From Rhynchopus sp. YZ270_cl-10 (taxonomy: Eukaryota > Euglenozoa > Diplonemea > Diplonemida > Diplonemidae), in contig OZ037847.1 in assembly GCA_964035575.1 (NCBI GenBank), forward strand, positions 1,138,001 to 1,202,000: a stretch of DNA of 64,000 nucleotides, in the 5' to 3' direction. Positions 35,496 to 46,800 of the stretch are shown here, one piece after another. Made by a program: the position numbers and the translations under genes. Numbering within the stretch: the first letter of the stretch is position 1; each line of letters begins with the position of its first letter. Under the pieces are notes generated by a model, which saw nothing but the letters and a program-made list of their open reading frames with translations, was not told the DNA's origin and searched no databases.

Positions 35496-36167
35496 ATGGT
35501 CGGAACAGGCATGACCCGCGAAAAGCTCCAGAAGATGGTATGTGCTGCTCAGTTGTCTCCCCTTGAAAGTGCTATGGGAACGCTAATAGAATGCAGTGGA
35601 GGATTTGCACTGTATTGTGTTTGTCAGCCAGGGGTTGACTCACTGCACCCATATTTTATCTGAAAGATTGTCCTTTTTTTATATTGCGGAATTAGTGTTT
35701 ATCATTTATTGGGCATAGCCCACCCTCACTGCAAACACCACCACCACCGCACAGGCAGAGATCTCCCGTGTTGGAGGTGTTCGCCGTACGCACAAGGCCG
35801 TGCGCAAGTCCTCGTCTGGAGAGGACTCGAAGCTTCAGCAGAACCTGAAGAAGATGGGTGTGAGCCAGATCGCTGACATCGAGGAGGTCAACTTCATCAT
35901 GGACAACGGCACCGTCATCAACTTCCAGAACCCGAAGGTATGCTGCCCACCACACTACACCAGTGGGCTATCCTCCGTTCAGGCTTTGCCCACCCTAAAT
36001 CTGTTATCAAAACCACACCGCACCACCACCCACACCCACAGGTCCAGGCCTCCATCCAGTCCAACACCTACGTTGTGTCGGGACCGTCCAACACCAAGCC
36101 CATCAACGACATGCTCCCCGGAATCATGGAGCAGCTCGGAGGAATGGCCGGAGCACCCAAGCAGTAA
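35496..36167 (+). CDS. BTF3: NAC beta subunit (BTF3), copy 2
   Basis: Exons 35496-35537, 35755-35937 and 36042-36167; 116 residues, identical to copy 1. Exon 1 differs from copy 1 at two silent sites. Exons 2 and 3 look identical base for base. The introns share blocks (TTTATCATTTATTGGGCATA; CCAGTGGGCTATCCTCCGTT) but differ in length (217 against 132 bases for intron 1) and in many positions. Similarity ends right after the stop (TAAACACGCT in both). The copies lie 6.1 kb apart with two unrelated genes between, so this is a dispersed duplication, probably kept uniform by gene conversion. Confidence 0.9.
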
Positions 36168-37138
36168 ACACGCTAGCTCTTCGTGTTGTGTGTTGACTCC
36201 CCCCCTGCACTGCCACCGACACCCCCCTTTTTTATATACGAAACAAGTCTCAGAGTAAAACCTCACCCCCTACGGGGAAGGGGGGTGGTGGTGAGTGGAG
36301 AGGAAAGGGGGCGAGCCGTCTCTAGCAGGAGTCTCCTTCAGATTTCGTGGTTTTTTCCCCCCCACCCCCACAATGCCGAAGGGTGTTGTTCTTTTGAGCA
36401 AACGTTTAGAGGGGAGGGGATTTTTATTATTATTTAAACCGGGCACTCAACTCAAACTTCGGATGTCGTAAGAAAGGGGTTCACGCAGAAGGGAAAGACA
36501 CATATATTTTGTGGATTTTCCGAGGAAAAAATATTTCAAAGTGTAAGAACTGCCGACATGTTTGCGGAGTACAAGAGAAAAGTATACAATCCCGGTCAAT
36601 CACTGCCCCAGGTCTTTGCATGAAAGCAAGTGTTGAATTGAACGAATCCTGCTTTTTCACAGAAAAGAAGAATAAAAAAAAAAAACACTAATATCAAAAC
36701 CCCCCCAAAATACCCTATTCTCTTCTCTTGCGAAGTAAATAGCCTTTAAAAAAAGCAAAAGTATATAAAAAATGTCTTGCCTCGGATTGTGGTGGAAAAA
36801 CGAAAAACAAAAAAAATACCCCCCTTCGCCCCCTCACCCTCTGCCCCCCCCCAGAGTTTAATGACTCAAAAAAAGCTCATTTTTTTTCCAGATGTAAACC
36901 ACGAAATGGGTCCCTGGTACAGCTGGTCATACCAAAGCACACTGTTCACGAGAGGGCTTTGTATTTCAAGTCCACTTTTTTTCCGGTGGTAACAACGAAG
37001 CTAATAGGACACTTTTCTGTTTTCTTCTTAAGTGTGTGATACGTTATCTTCTTGCGCTCCCGTCCACCACCCAACTACCACAGAATTTTCATATTTCTGC
37101 CCGCTTCCTTCATACCTTCCTCCCCCCCTTCCCCCTTA
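36168..37138. other. Intergenic, no supported gene
   Basis: 970 bases with poly-purine and poly-C stretches and dispersed repeat A at 36884. A CTACCACAG acceptor-like site near 37083 precedes the next start by about 55 bases. Confidence 0.5.
36884..36977 (+). repeat. Dispersed repeat A, copy 3
   Basis: CAGATGTAAACCACGAAATG, TGGTACAGCTGGTCATACCA and CACGAGAGGGCTTTGTATTT in order, matching VPS50 intron 1. It is upstream of the EF-hand gene, in a possible 5' leader intron. Confidence 0.7.
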
Positions 37139-38393
37139 ATGTGCCTTGGAACAGATCCAGCATCTCCATCGAAAGGTGACGGAGTGCTTCCCCCCAATGC
37201 AGTATCGTATAGGCGGATCGACACTGATGGGAGCACACAGATCTGTGGGGTGTACTTTCTGAAGGGGTTGGCGCTGAACGATGACCACTTGACGATGGAC
37301 AAGCCTGTTCCCCCTGTTGCGGTGCTGCCAACGTGTATGACCAATGCTGCTCTCGAATCGCTTAACTCTCTCAGCAATACCGCACTGCATCAGGTAGATG
37401 AGGTTGGAAATATGTCGTTCGTTGGAACTGCGGTGCAACAGTTATATTCTTCTCTTGAACATTTGGTGCGAACTTCTCAGGAGCTTTTCAAACAATTGGT
37501 GCAAGAAAGGGCGCAACGTCGAGCCTACGAACGAGAAGTCGCCTCCTCCCCTATTATGGCAGAAAAACTCCTCGAAACCTTCGACCGTGAGAAGGGGGTG
37601 CTGAAACGACGCATCTCACTTCTTGAAAAAACCGCCTCCGATTTGGCGCAGCTCTTACCACCCCCGCTGTTTTCACGTCCAGGGAGGAAGGTGCAGAGTG
37701 CCTCAGGGTTGCTTAAAATGACGGCAAGGGATGAACTGAAGGCAGAGGAGCGTGCGCAGCTTGCAGAGGAAGAGAAAAGGGAGACAGACAAGATACCAAC
37801 GGAGGGTGAAGTGGAGGAGCAGCCCCACGCAGCAGGGAGGCAGCGGAAAGAGCATGGCGCCCGGTATGCGCAGAACAGTGCAGAAGCGTGCTCCATTCGT
37901 TCCCCAACCGCGGCAGTGGTGCTAAGTACACAATACCGTCCGGCTACTCCATTCGCGTCGTATCTTACGCACAGTCTCTGTACACAGGACGCCATGTCGG
38001 AAAAGTTCGCCTCCCTCGACACAGCCGGCGCCGGGTTCCTCACATTCCAAATTGTAACAGAGTTTTACAGAAGCATCGACAGCTACGGTGTTCCACGAGG
38101 CGAAGAACGGCTTCAAGAATTCCTCAAAAAATGCAACGAACGGAACACCGCGATAGAGTCAGGACGGGTCTATTACAAAGGTATGGAGGGGAGGAGGGGG
38201 TGGGGTGAAGTATTCGGTGTATAGTTTTTCATTTGGATGATTGTCTATCGAGCATAAAAATAAAAACAAATAAACGATGAACACCCAAAATAAAAACGAG
38301 CTGTACATAAGAAAATATCCTCCTCGGAGCGGAGAAAAAAAATTCCGTTTTACAGACTTCGAACTCTTGTGTTTGTCGCTTGCGAGAAGGTAG
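37139..38393 (+). CDS. EF-hand-like coiled-coil protein (two exons)
   Basis: Exons 37139-38180 and 38356-38393; intron GTATGG...TTTACAG. Joined, it encodes 359 residues. Without splicing the frame would run into intron sequence (GMEGRRGWGEVFGV). The splice yields GRVYYKDFELLCLSLARR and a stop, which completes the exiting helix of a degenerate EF-hand-like region that starts at MSEKFASLDTAGAGFLTFQI (about residue 286). Residues 95-210 form a helical segment with heptad-like spacing, and 215-265 is Glu-rich and disordered. The start is the ATG of MCLGTDPASP; an upstream in-frame ATG (37052) lies before the acceptor-like AG. The EF-hand loop DTAGAG lacks some calcium ligands, so binding may be weak. 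No specific family assigned. Confidence 0.7.
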
Positions 38394-38796
38394 AGTGATG
38401 GGAGGAAAGCAGTGGAGGTGGTGGGTGGTGGTGTGGTAAAAAACCGTTTGAGCGTGGGTCTACCCTGCCCGGTCCGCAACGGTGTCTTTTTTTATTAGTA
38501 GATCTCGAACAAAATTGTGTACAGCTCACTTGCGTGATAACTGACCGTTTCCAGATCGAAAAACCGTCTTTTTTTTGTAGTACAGTAAACCATATAGTGC
38601 CTGGCTAGTGTCCCTTCACAGAGGCGCTGACATGCGAAGGTAAATATTTAAGAAAAACAATACTGCCCTTCCCACACTTTATTTTCTGTTTATTCTCGTT
38701 GTGCCCTGCCGTTCCCTCCCCCACCAGTGGACAACACACATCCACACACCCCAGCTCCACACATAGCAAAGGTTTGTGAGGATCAAAAGCCCAACG
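38394..38796. other. Intergenic, nothing recognised
   Basis: About 400 bases. Pyrimidine-rich sequence ending CACATAG (about 38767) precedes the next start by 30 bases. Confidence 0.5.
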
Positions 38797-40541
38797 ATGC
38801 GGTGCCTGAAAAGCGCACTGACCATTGACGGGTCTCTCAGTGCCGACGAGGTGAGGAAGCGCACCATCATGTTTGCGTTCTGTGTGGCCTCAGCAGTCTC
38901 GACTCTGGTTGTTTTGTTGTTGCAGCAGAAGAGCGACGGGCAGCCTAAGATTATTTTCAAACTCGGGTCTTGCATAATCATCATAACTGGGTTTGTCGCC
39001 ATTGTTAAGGTGCTTTGCAAGCAGCAACTAAACGCCACGTTTGTGGTGGGCATCATGTACTTTGTTGGCATAGGAATCCTCACGTGCGATTTGCACGGAC
39101 GTACTTATGGTTACTTTGCCTGGCCAATGCTGATCCTGGTTGTGGACATGTTGCTTGTGATGCAAGTACCATCACGGTACAGTGCATGGTTCGTGGGTGC
39201 GACAATGGTGTGGATGTTCCTCATGGGATGTGAGGAATCCTTCAGGTTTGGTTTGTTGGACCTTCCTGGGACATTGCCGTACGAAGGTGAACACAGCAGA
39301 AGAGCGCTGATTCTAGAAAAGACAGACTGCGAGTTCCTTCCCTGCAAGACACCATTTCCCCCACTTGAACTGTTTCTCACTGTTTTTGTCTTCCTGATCG
39401 ACTTCTTCGTGACACACAGGTTTGCGCACGATGTGCTGAAGGAGCAGGAGTCAATGCGGCGCACGATCAGCGTTGTGCAGGAGATTGCGTCGCTTCTTGC
39501 GGGGTACGACGTGGAGCAGGTGGCGGAGATGCTGGACGCGCATGGGGGTGACCTGCCTGAGGGGATGACTGCTGCCCTGTGGAGACTGGAGAAGAACCTG
39601 CGCATGTACAAAGCGTACCTCCCGAAGACGTGTCTGCCGTTTGAGGATGAGGTGGACAGAATGGACTCAGAGAGCAAAGTGAGCGACCTGACGGAGACAG
39701 CAGACACATCCACAGCAGACACCTCCACAGAGTCCTCTCATCGCAGACTCGAGACCATGCCAGTGTTCCTGCCGCTGGGTCTGTCCTCGGTAAAGACAAC
39801 CCTGCTGACACTGAACGTGAAGGACACCCTGCAGTTGCTGGAGAAGGACAGTGCGACCTACTCCTCCTTCTTCACCACTCTCCTCCTGAAGACCCTGCAG
39901 GCAACAGAGACAAGACGTGGAATGGTGGATGTGTTCATCGGGGACAGGATCCACTGTTCGTTCAACGCCTCGAAGCAGTGTGCGACACATGCCACGTCTG
40001 CACTGCACGCAGCAAGCCTGCTTCTGAAGGGTGCGGACAGCTTTTGTGAGAAGGTGAATGCTGGTGTTGCGACTGGGAAGGTGCTGCGTGGTGACATGGG
40101 TTGTGAGGTGATGCGTGGTTCAGCATGGTGGGGGAGCTTGTGCGTGATGTGAACGGGCTGGAACGTGCGGGACGTATGCTGGGGTGTGATGTGGTGTGCA
40201 ACAGGATGTGCTTCAGCGATGCTGAGTGCGAACACCAGCTGCGTCTACTTCCGTGCAAGGTGGAGGTTGCCTCTGGCTGTGAGGCACAGGTTGTAGCGGA
40301 AGTGATGGCTCAGCTAAGTGATGCAGCAGAAGCAGTTGACGAGTGGATGTACATGATAGGTGGGAACAAGCATTGGGAGGAGTACAACATTGCCGTGCGT
40401 GGGTACCTGCTTGGTGAGCAGTCTGACCTTGACGTTGCTAAGGCATGGACAGCTGCGGGAGGGGTTGGCACACCAGCACATGCGGTTCCTTCTGAGACAT
40501 GCAGTGTTGTGTGTTGCTCTCAGATGTGTTCCGTGAAGTGA
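38797..40541 (+). pseudogene. Membrane class III cyclase-like protein, split by a frameshift
   Basis: The first frame (38797-40152) has six hydrophobic segments (residues about 25-215), a coiled linker and a cyclase-homology domain from about 325. At about 40117 the match continues in another frame to 40541 (FSMVGELVRDVNGLERAGRM): one base appears to be missing, no GTATG intron fits, and the intact product would be about 581 residues. Class III cyclases make cAMP or cGMP. Here the first metal-binding Asp position carries Asn (N340 in TTLLTLNVKD), the second keeps Asp (FIGDRIHCSF), and the Asn/Arg pair of V-N-x-x-x-R is kept (VNGLER). It is therefore probably a weak or inactive cyclase, a regulatory pseudo-cyclase, or a decayed paralogue. 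A sequencing error could explain the frameshift but not the Asn. Confidence 0.6.
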
Positions 40542-41438
40542 CGTAGCCTCCTGTTGTGTTTGCTCAGATTTACATCTGGCACTTGCTTTATGTTCGACGG
40601 ACCTTTCTTGATAAATGTGTTTGGGAAATGTTTGGTCCAGTTTAGTACCAATCTGTGTCGAATTCATCATTACACGAAAGCCCACTATCATTTATTGTGT
40701 GATAATAGAGATGAGAATGTGGTGTTCTTGCGCACTTTTCCCTTTACCCGCAGTAGCTAGAACTGCAATACTTAAGCCGAAGTGATTATTGATGAAAGGA
40801 ACACAATGTGGTAGCTCACCCCCGATATTTGTTTGTTTTTTTTTGTACGGACATTCGCATTCCATCCACCACGTGGGTTGGGCACCTGGGCACCCATATT
40901 TAGGTGCCCGCAATCTTAGTTTATTTAGTGCTTCTTAACCATCTTCTTGACTATTGAAATGTGTATTACAGTCATCCAACAAAGGTTGGTGGGGTAAAAA
41001 TCCACCATTTTTTTTCTAGCCCCCAAATCCACCAATGTTTTTACCCCACCAACCTTTTTACCAACCTTAGTGGTTTCTAACCTGTGTTTACCATGTACCC
41101 GCAAACCCAAAAGTGGGGCGGGTTTTGCGGCAGATTTTGTATGGGACATCTTTTTTTACTTTTGCAGTATTATTTTCTCAATCTGGATCGGGTTTGTGGG
41201 TGGAAGTGGGGGAGGGGGGAGGGGGGAGGGGAGGAGGGGCACACGTAAAGGAAACTCAAAAATGCAGTTCTAATCCAAAAAACCCACCAAATTTTTTCGA
41301 GCCCCCAAATCCACCAATGTTTTTACCCCACCAACCTTTTTACCCACCAACCTTTGTTGGATGACTGTAATGTGTTCCTCCACTCCACAGTTTCACATAT
41401 CAACACATCCTTTCCAGAGAGAAAAAAAAGATAGCACA
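40542..41438. other. Intergenic dominated by an inverted-repeat element
   Basis: A hairpin GGGCACCT/AGGTGCCC lies at 40880-40909. The element at 40966-41371 fills most of the rest. Its right end is about 65 bases from the next start, and a CTCCACTCCACAG acceptor-like site lies between. Confidence 0.6.
40966..41371. mobile_element. 406-base inverted-repeat element (MITE-like)
   Basis: The terminal inverted repeats start ATTACAGTCATCCAACAAAG and continue GTTGGTGGG for 29 perfect bases. GTGT flanks both ends as a short target-duplication candidate. A subunit CCAAATCCACCAATGTTTTT then ACCCCACCAACC occurs near each end in the same orientation, so the ends are partly nested. No transposase; family undetermined. 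Confidence 0.75.
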
Positions 41439-43658
41439 ATGGTTTTCACCGTGCTTGCGGCGGCTGATGTGTTTGGTTTGAAGCTCAATTATGAGTTCGA
41501 CTTTCCTGTACAACCAACGATGTCGGAGTTCCAGGCACGTGTCAGTGGTGTTTTCTCTGCTGATGCTGCGTCGAGACGGCCGGAGGGCGCACCACCTGTG
41601 TTTGCGATCCACCGCATGCAAATCTTTGACGACAGAACCGACCAGTGGAATGACCTTTTGAGTGGCGCGCAGCTGATTGATTATTGCCAGGTGTACGCCT
41701 TTCAGAAGGAGTCTCCTTGGCATCGGGAGGTCCAAAGCAAGATCCCCCCTGCTGTTAAGGCACCTGCCACACACTCTGTACACATCCCTGTTCACGTCGA
41801 CACTAAAATGGAGGCTGCACCATTCCCACCCCTGCCCGCACCGGTCGCTGCATCGGTACCTATGGTGCCTCTCACAACAATGCCGTACACCTCTATCGCC
41901 GCTATCCCACCCCCTATCTCTGCACCGGTGTTCCCCCTCCCTTCTGTGCACCCCCCTGTCGTGCCTCCAGTGGAGGCCGTACGTATCCCTGAAGTCCTCC
42001 CTACGACACCAAGACCTGCCATCGTTGCAATGCCCGACCCCTCCCAATGCACCTTCGAGCATAAGGTGATGACCGTCTTTGAGAATCTGGGGCCGTCTGT
42101 AGGGCGGGATGCCTTTGCGGCGTGTCTGGATGCGTTGCGTATCGAGCTTGGTGCGGAGATGGTGCACACCCTCTTTGAGAAGGCCGACGCGAATGGGGAC
42201 GGTGTGCTGCAGTACGGTGAGTTTCACGGCTTCTGTGAGGGCTACCCTACGGTGCTGGATTCGATGTTCTACCGCCACCATGATGCCGTAGTCGACGCAT
42301 CGCAGCAGGAAGCTGTCGCGCAGGCAAAGAACACTGTCATCAGTCTCCGCGAGCGTGAAAGCGAAGCCCGCATTGCGGCAGTACAGTCCCGCAGGGAAAG
42401 CGACGAACAAGACCAGCGTGTCCGACAGCAAGCCCTCGAGGTCGAAGCTGCAGAGCGCCGCGAGCTGGAAGCCAAGACCGTCCTCGAAGCAACACAGCAC
42501 GATGTGTCACGTGCTCTCAACGATGTCTCTGTCGGCAGATCCGACGTCACTACCTCCAAAGAAAATGAACAGGCCAAGCAGGTATGTAAACTAAAAAGGG
42601 GGAATTGGGTTTCTACAACACACCATGCAGTGTCTGCTGATGGATGCAAAGCGCGTTGTCGAGAATGGGCAAATGAAGCTCCGCAACTGCGAGCGCGACA
42701 CGGCCAATGCAGAGGAGCGCATGCGGGAGGTATGATTCGTGCATATCTCATCTCTCTCTCTCTCTCTCTCCACCTCCCAACCCTTCAGATCGAGCGTCTG
42801 CTCCTCGAGCAGCAAAAGGAGGTCGACCGCCAACGCGAGGCAGGCATTGCCGCACGCACACAACTCCTCTCTTCTCAGGCCTCTGAGCAGCAGGCTGCCG
42901 ACGCTGTCCGCGAGGCAGAGCTTGGTACCCGCGTCGCAGTTGAAACATTGACACAACTTGAGAACAACCTGGTGCACACTCAAGGCAGAGAACGCGAATG
43001 CATCCACCTCCTGAGCAGTGCACACGAAGACGTGACAAAATGCATTTCACAGCTTTCTGGGGATGAGCAGGAATTGCGGATGTGCAAAGAACGCGAAGCT
43101 GCGAAGGGGGCTTTGGAGGTCGAGGCTGCGAAGGCTTGCGAGGCACAGCAGGACTATGCACAGATCCTTGAGAAGGACAACCTCGAACACAACGTCAAGC
43201 GCCGCCAGGCTGAGGAGCGCGAACGCCCCCTCCTCGAGCAGGAGGTACGTCTGCGTCTGCAACGCGAGAACCTTGAGATGGAGGAGGCACGCCTGCGGAC
43301 CGACCATAGGACATTCCACTCTAGCTCTGGACGCATTGGGCCATCCTCTGGAGGGGCTGAGCTTCTTGCCACAGCGTTGGGCGGGACGTCACCAAGAGCG
43401 ATGCAGCAGCCAGCATACCCAGCTGTGCACCCACCGGTGGCCGCCTACGCGCCCTCTGTAGGCGGTGCGCACTCCTTCGTGTCCCAGCTCCCCACCATCA
43501 CCTCTTCACCCTCAGCAGCGCCCCGCCTCGGCTCGCCCTCCCACAGAACCTCGTCCCCCTCAGGGCGCTTCCCCTACGTCGGTTCGCCCAGTAGGGCATA
43601 CTCCCCAGCAGTGGCGCATCGCAGGCAGTCCCCACCACAGTCACCACACTATCATTAG
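41439..43658 (+). CDS. EF-hand coiled-coil protein (three exons, tiny introns)
   Basis: Exons 41439-42581, 42631-42729 and 42789-43658; introns of 49 and 59 bases, both GTATG...CAG, give 703 residues. The two introns plus exon 2 total 207 bases, so an unspliced frame also stays open but reads exon 2 in the wrong register. Splicing restores a helix (KRVVENGQMKLRNCERDTAN). Residues 1-100 are a compact ubiquitin-like or PB1-like start. A Pro-rich linker (115-200) follows. One canonical EF-hand loop, DANGDGVLQYGEF (about 250), has all calcium ligands. Residues 285-600 are a long charged coiled coil, and the tail is Ser/Pro-rich. This layout suits a cytoskeletal or flagellar scaffold responding to calcium; that role is inference. 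Confidence 0.75.
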   Translation: MVFTVLAAADVFGLKLNYEFDFPVQPTMSEFQARVSGVFSADAASRRPEGAPPVFAIHRMQIFDDRTDQWNDLLSGAQLIDYCQVYAFQKESPWHREVQSKIPPAVKAPATHSVHIPVHVDTKMEAAPFPPLPAPVAASVPMVPLTTMPYTSIAAIPPPISAPVFPLPSVHPPVVPPVEAVRIPEVLPTTPRPAIVAMPDPSQCTFEHKVMTVFENLGPSVGRDAFAACLDALRIELGAEMVHTLFEKADANGDGVLQYGEFHGFCEGYPTVLDSMFYRHHDAVVDASQQEAVAQAKNTVISLRERESEARIAAVQSRRESDEQDQRVRQQALEVEAAERRELEAKTVLEATQHDVSRALNDVSVGRSDVTTSKENEQAKQVCKLKRGNWVSTTHHAVSADGCKARCREWANEAPQLRARHGQCRGAHAGGMIRAYLISLSLSLHLPTLQIERLLLEQQKEVDRQREAGIAARTQLLSSQASEQQAADAVREAELGTRVAVETLTQLENNLVHTQGRERECIHLLSSAHEDVTKCISQLSGDEQELRMCKEREAAKGALEVEAAKACEAQQDYAQILEKDNLEHNVKRRQAEERERPLLEQEVRLRLQRENLEMEEARLRTDHRTFHSSSGRIGPSSGGAELLATALGGTSPRAMQQPAYPAVHPPVAAYAPSVGGAHSFVSQLPTITSSPSAAPRLGSPSHRTSSPSGRFPYVGSPSRAYSPAVAHRRQSPPQSPHYH

Positions 43659-43893
43659 ATCGATGCGTTCCTCTCTTTTTTGAAGTGTTGCCAGAATTTG
43701 TAGATTTTTTACCTGTTTCCAACCCCTCCCTGTTTATCCAAAAAATGTATTTAGTTCCGCTGTTTGTACAAAGAGTTAGATAAAAAAAAGGTGGGGGGGG
43801 TAGATTTATCTTTCAAATTGAGGAGGGGGAAAAAAAATCAAATCAACCTACAGCACCCAACCCCCACCCCTCAATGCTGCCCAAGGCAACACA

Positions 43894-46800
43894 ATGGGGA
43901 ACAGACGTCCGAAGGTGGTGAGCGATGGCGATAGCACGCCGTACACCCCACCACCACACCGACAGGCTGCCCCGAGCACTGGGTTTGGGTTGATATCCCC
44001 AAGACACTGTGCTGAAGGGCATCGGTTGAAGCTTCTTGCGACACGTGAACGGATCACTTGCACACGCTGTTCTGACGAATTCCGCGGCACTTATGGGGTT
44101 TGCGAGATATGCGACTATATCGCCTGCGCAACATGTGTCCACACTGCTCCGCAGGACCCTCCAGCACTGCCCCCATTCAACCCCCCACCTACCCTGCGTG
44201 GGCAGAAGGTCGACACGCCTACGTCGCAGCCCAACACGCCTACGTCTCCAAAAAAGTCACCACCCCCGGAGAGGAAGGTGAGAAAGACGCCTTCGCCACC
44301 GCCTGCCCCATCCAGGGCATCGTCTCCTGCGCTGTCGGTACCGTTGTCTGCACCGGTGTTGGCGCCTATGAGGAGTGCGATGAAAGGGTCGCGGGAATCG
44401 GAGGTGGGTGCACCAGCTCAGCCGGTCCGTAGGGCGCAGTTGGGGGAGACACAGAGGGCAGATGAGGCAGCGTCGGAGTCGTCGTCGACGGAGGCGGAAC
44501 GTACACCGGCTTTGTCGTACACAGCGGGTGAGCTCATCATGGAGGATGGTGCAGAGCACACTGCCGTGGCGACGCCAGACTATTTAGGCCTGGTGGCAGC
44601 GGAGGATGTGCCCTCGTATGGCGTTGTGTTTGGGATAACCGATGCAGATTCGGATGAAGATACAGTCGTGCACGCAGAGTCGGGTATGAGCACACCCATA
44701 GGGGTGATCCAGCATATCAGTGTGTCGGAGAGTGGTGATGACCAGAGGGGTGAGTATCAGAACACAAGGCTAGCGGTGTTGGGTGCGGATGACAGTGCGG
44801 CGTTGAGCACGATGACGCATCCGATGTCGGGGTCGATGCATGAAATGGGGACGACAGAGCCTGTTGTCGAGAACTTAGCACCGTTGATGGTGGCGCCGAA
44901 GGGTTCGGACCTCGACTCCGCACTGTCCGAGAGGGAGGAGGCGCTGTCGCACGCCATCGACCGCGGCATGTTTGGATACAAAACGCGCTCCCGGGCTTCG
45001 ACGCCAAGCGCAGGCTCCTCCAGCGAACCACCCGCGCCAAAGCCAAGCTCATTCAAGCTGAAGAACGTCATCACCAAGCACAAAGGTAAAGGAGGCCTAT
45101 TAAGTCCAAGGGGTAAGAAGAAGAAGCGGAAGTCCCTCGGCAACAGCCTCCCAGGGTCGCCCCTCGGGGTGTCGAAGATCCCGATGTCGCAGTATGTGCC
45201 GAATGAGAGTTCTGAAGGGTCGAGCAGCTCTTCTTCGAAGAAGCGTCCGTCGAGGGTCCCGAATTTGATGCAGAACTTCCGGAACAACCAGACCGGTGGG
45301 ACACAGAGCTCAAGGGAGTTGGATTTGCTGTTGAATGTTGTGGAGAAGATCTATGGGACGAAGCTGTCGCATGGCACCCAGCGTGGCGCAAACACGAACA
45401 AACACCTCTCAATGCATATGGGCAATGAGTCCTCCATCGAGCTGACGATGTGGCATGAGATGGCGCAAGAGGCAGGCACCCAGAAGGAGCTTCTCGAGGC
45501 CTTCGTGCACACCGTCTACGACATCTTCCGTACAAGCCGCGAGCGCAGTGTTGCCATACAGAAGTGCCGCCCTATCGTACGTGACGCGCTTGCAATGCAG
45601 AAGCTCAACTTTGTGCTCCTGTTTCGCGACCTTGCGTACACAGCAGAGATCCCTGCCGCAGATCTCAAAGAGGGCAAATCACAGGAAGGCTACATCCCGT
45701 ACAAACGCGTCCTCGAGGTGATGACCGGGATGGACTTCACCTCCGGCTTCAAGAAGAACGCACGCTCAGGCGAGCTCTTCCTGCACCTCTGCGCGCTCAT
45801 CTCTGAGCATAAGAAGGCACTGCCGATGGGGTTCCGCCTTGAGAACATCACCTTCGACAGGACGAACATCAAGGAGCTCTACAAGATAGCAACAGCGCCC
45901 CTCCACCTGCTCATGGTGTTGAAGCAGTGTGGCGACAAGCGTGACCGGCACAACAGCACGGTGCTGCTGAAGAAGACGATTAAATACATCAACGAGGCCT
46001 GTGACGATGCTTCAGCCAAGTATGAAAAGGACAGAGAGCTCAACGAACGTGACGGGCAGAAGGAGCCACATAGGTTTAGTGGTGCATGGGTGTTTGAGCG
46101 GCGTGCGGAAATGGTGTTCTGCAACGCCATGTCGCCGAAGACAGTTGCGCTCTCGCATCCGACGGCAGGGACGGTGTCATGCCTGCAGGACTACATGGAC
46201 GGCCTTCAGGCACGTGTGGTGGACGACACAACGAACCTGACGAACCTGCCCGACATGAGCCACTTCTCGACCTTCATCAAGAAGAGCGCACACTCGCAGA
46301 TCTGCGCAAAGTGCGGCATCGTAATGGACACCCACGCAGAGAAGGAGGTCTGTGCAGAGAACACTGAAAAGGAGAAGGGTCAGCACACACCGCGCAAGCT
46401 TGTCGACTGCTCGCCACTGCGCTTTGCGGTGCAGTTGAGGCAGACGGACACCGTGGAGCAGATCCTTGGCACGGACTCGGTGTGCAACGGCGTTGTGAGC
46501 AGGGACGACGACTGGATCTCAGGCAAATGCTCCGAAGACGACAACGACCGCTTTACATGCGAACGCTTTGTGGACGTGTGGAACGCATCTGGCACGTACG
46601 ATCTCTTCTTTGTCAACGAAGAGTCCTTCAGCGAAGATGGCACAGCGCGCGCAAACCCTGCACAGAAGGAGATCTCCCCTGGGGGAGGCGACAACACACC
46701 GGTGCTGCACTTTCTGCTGCGCTCGATCCCCTCTGCACACGAGTACCTGAAGGATCGCATGCTACTACAGGGCCGCCCGCCCAACGTGTACTCACGGGCA

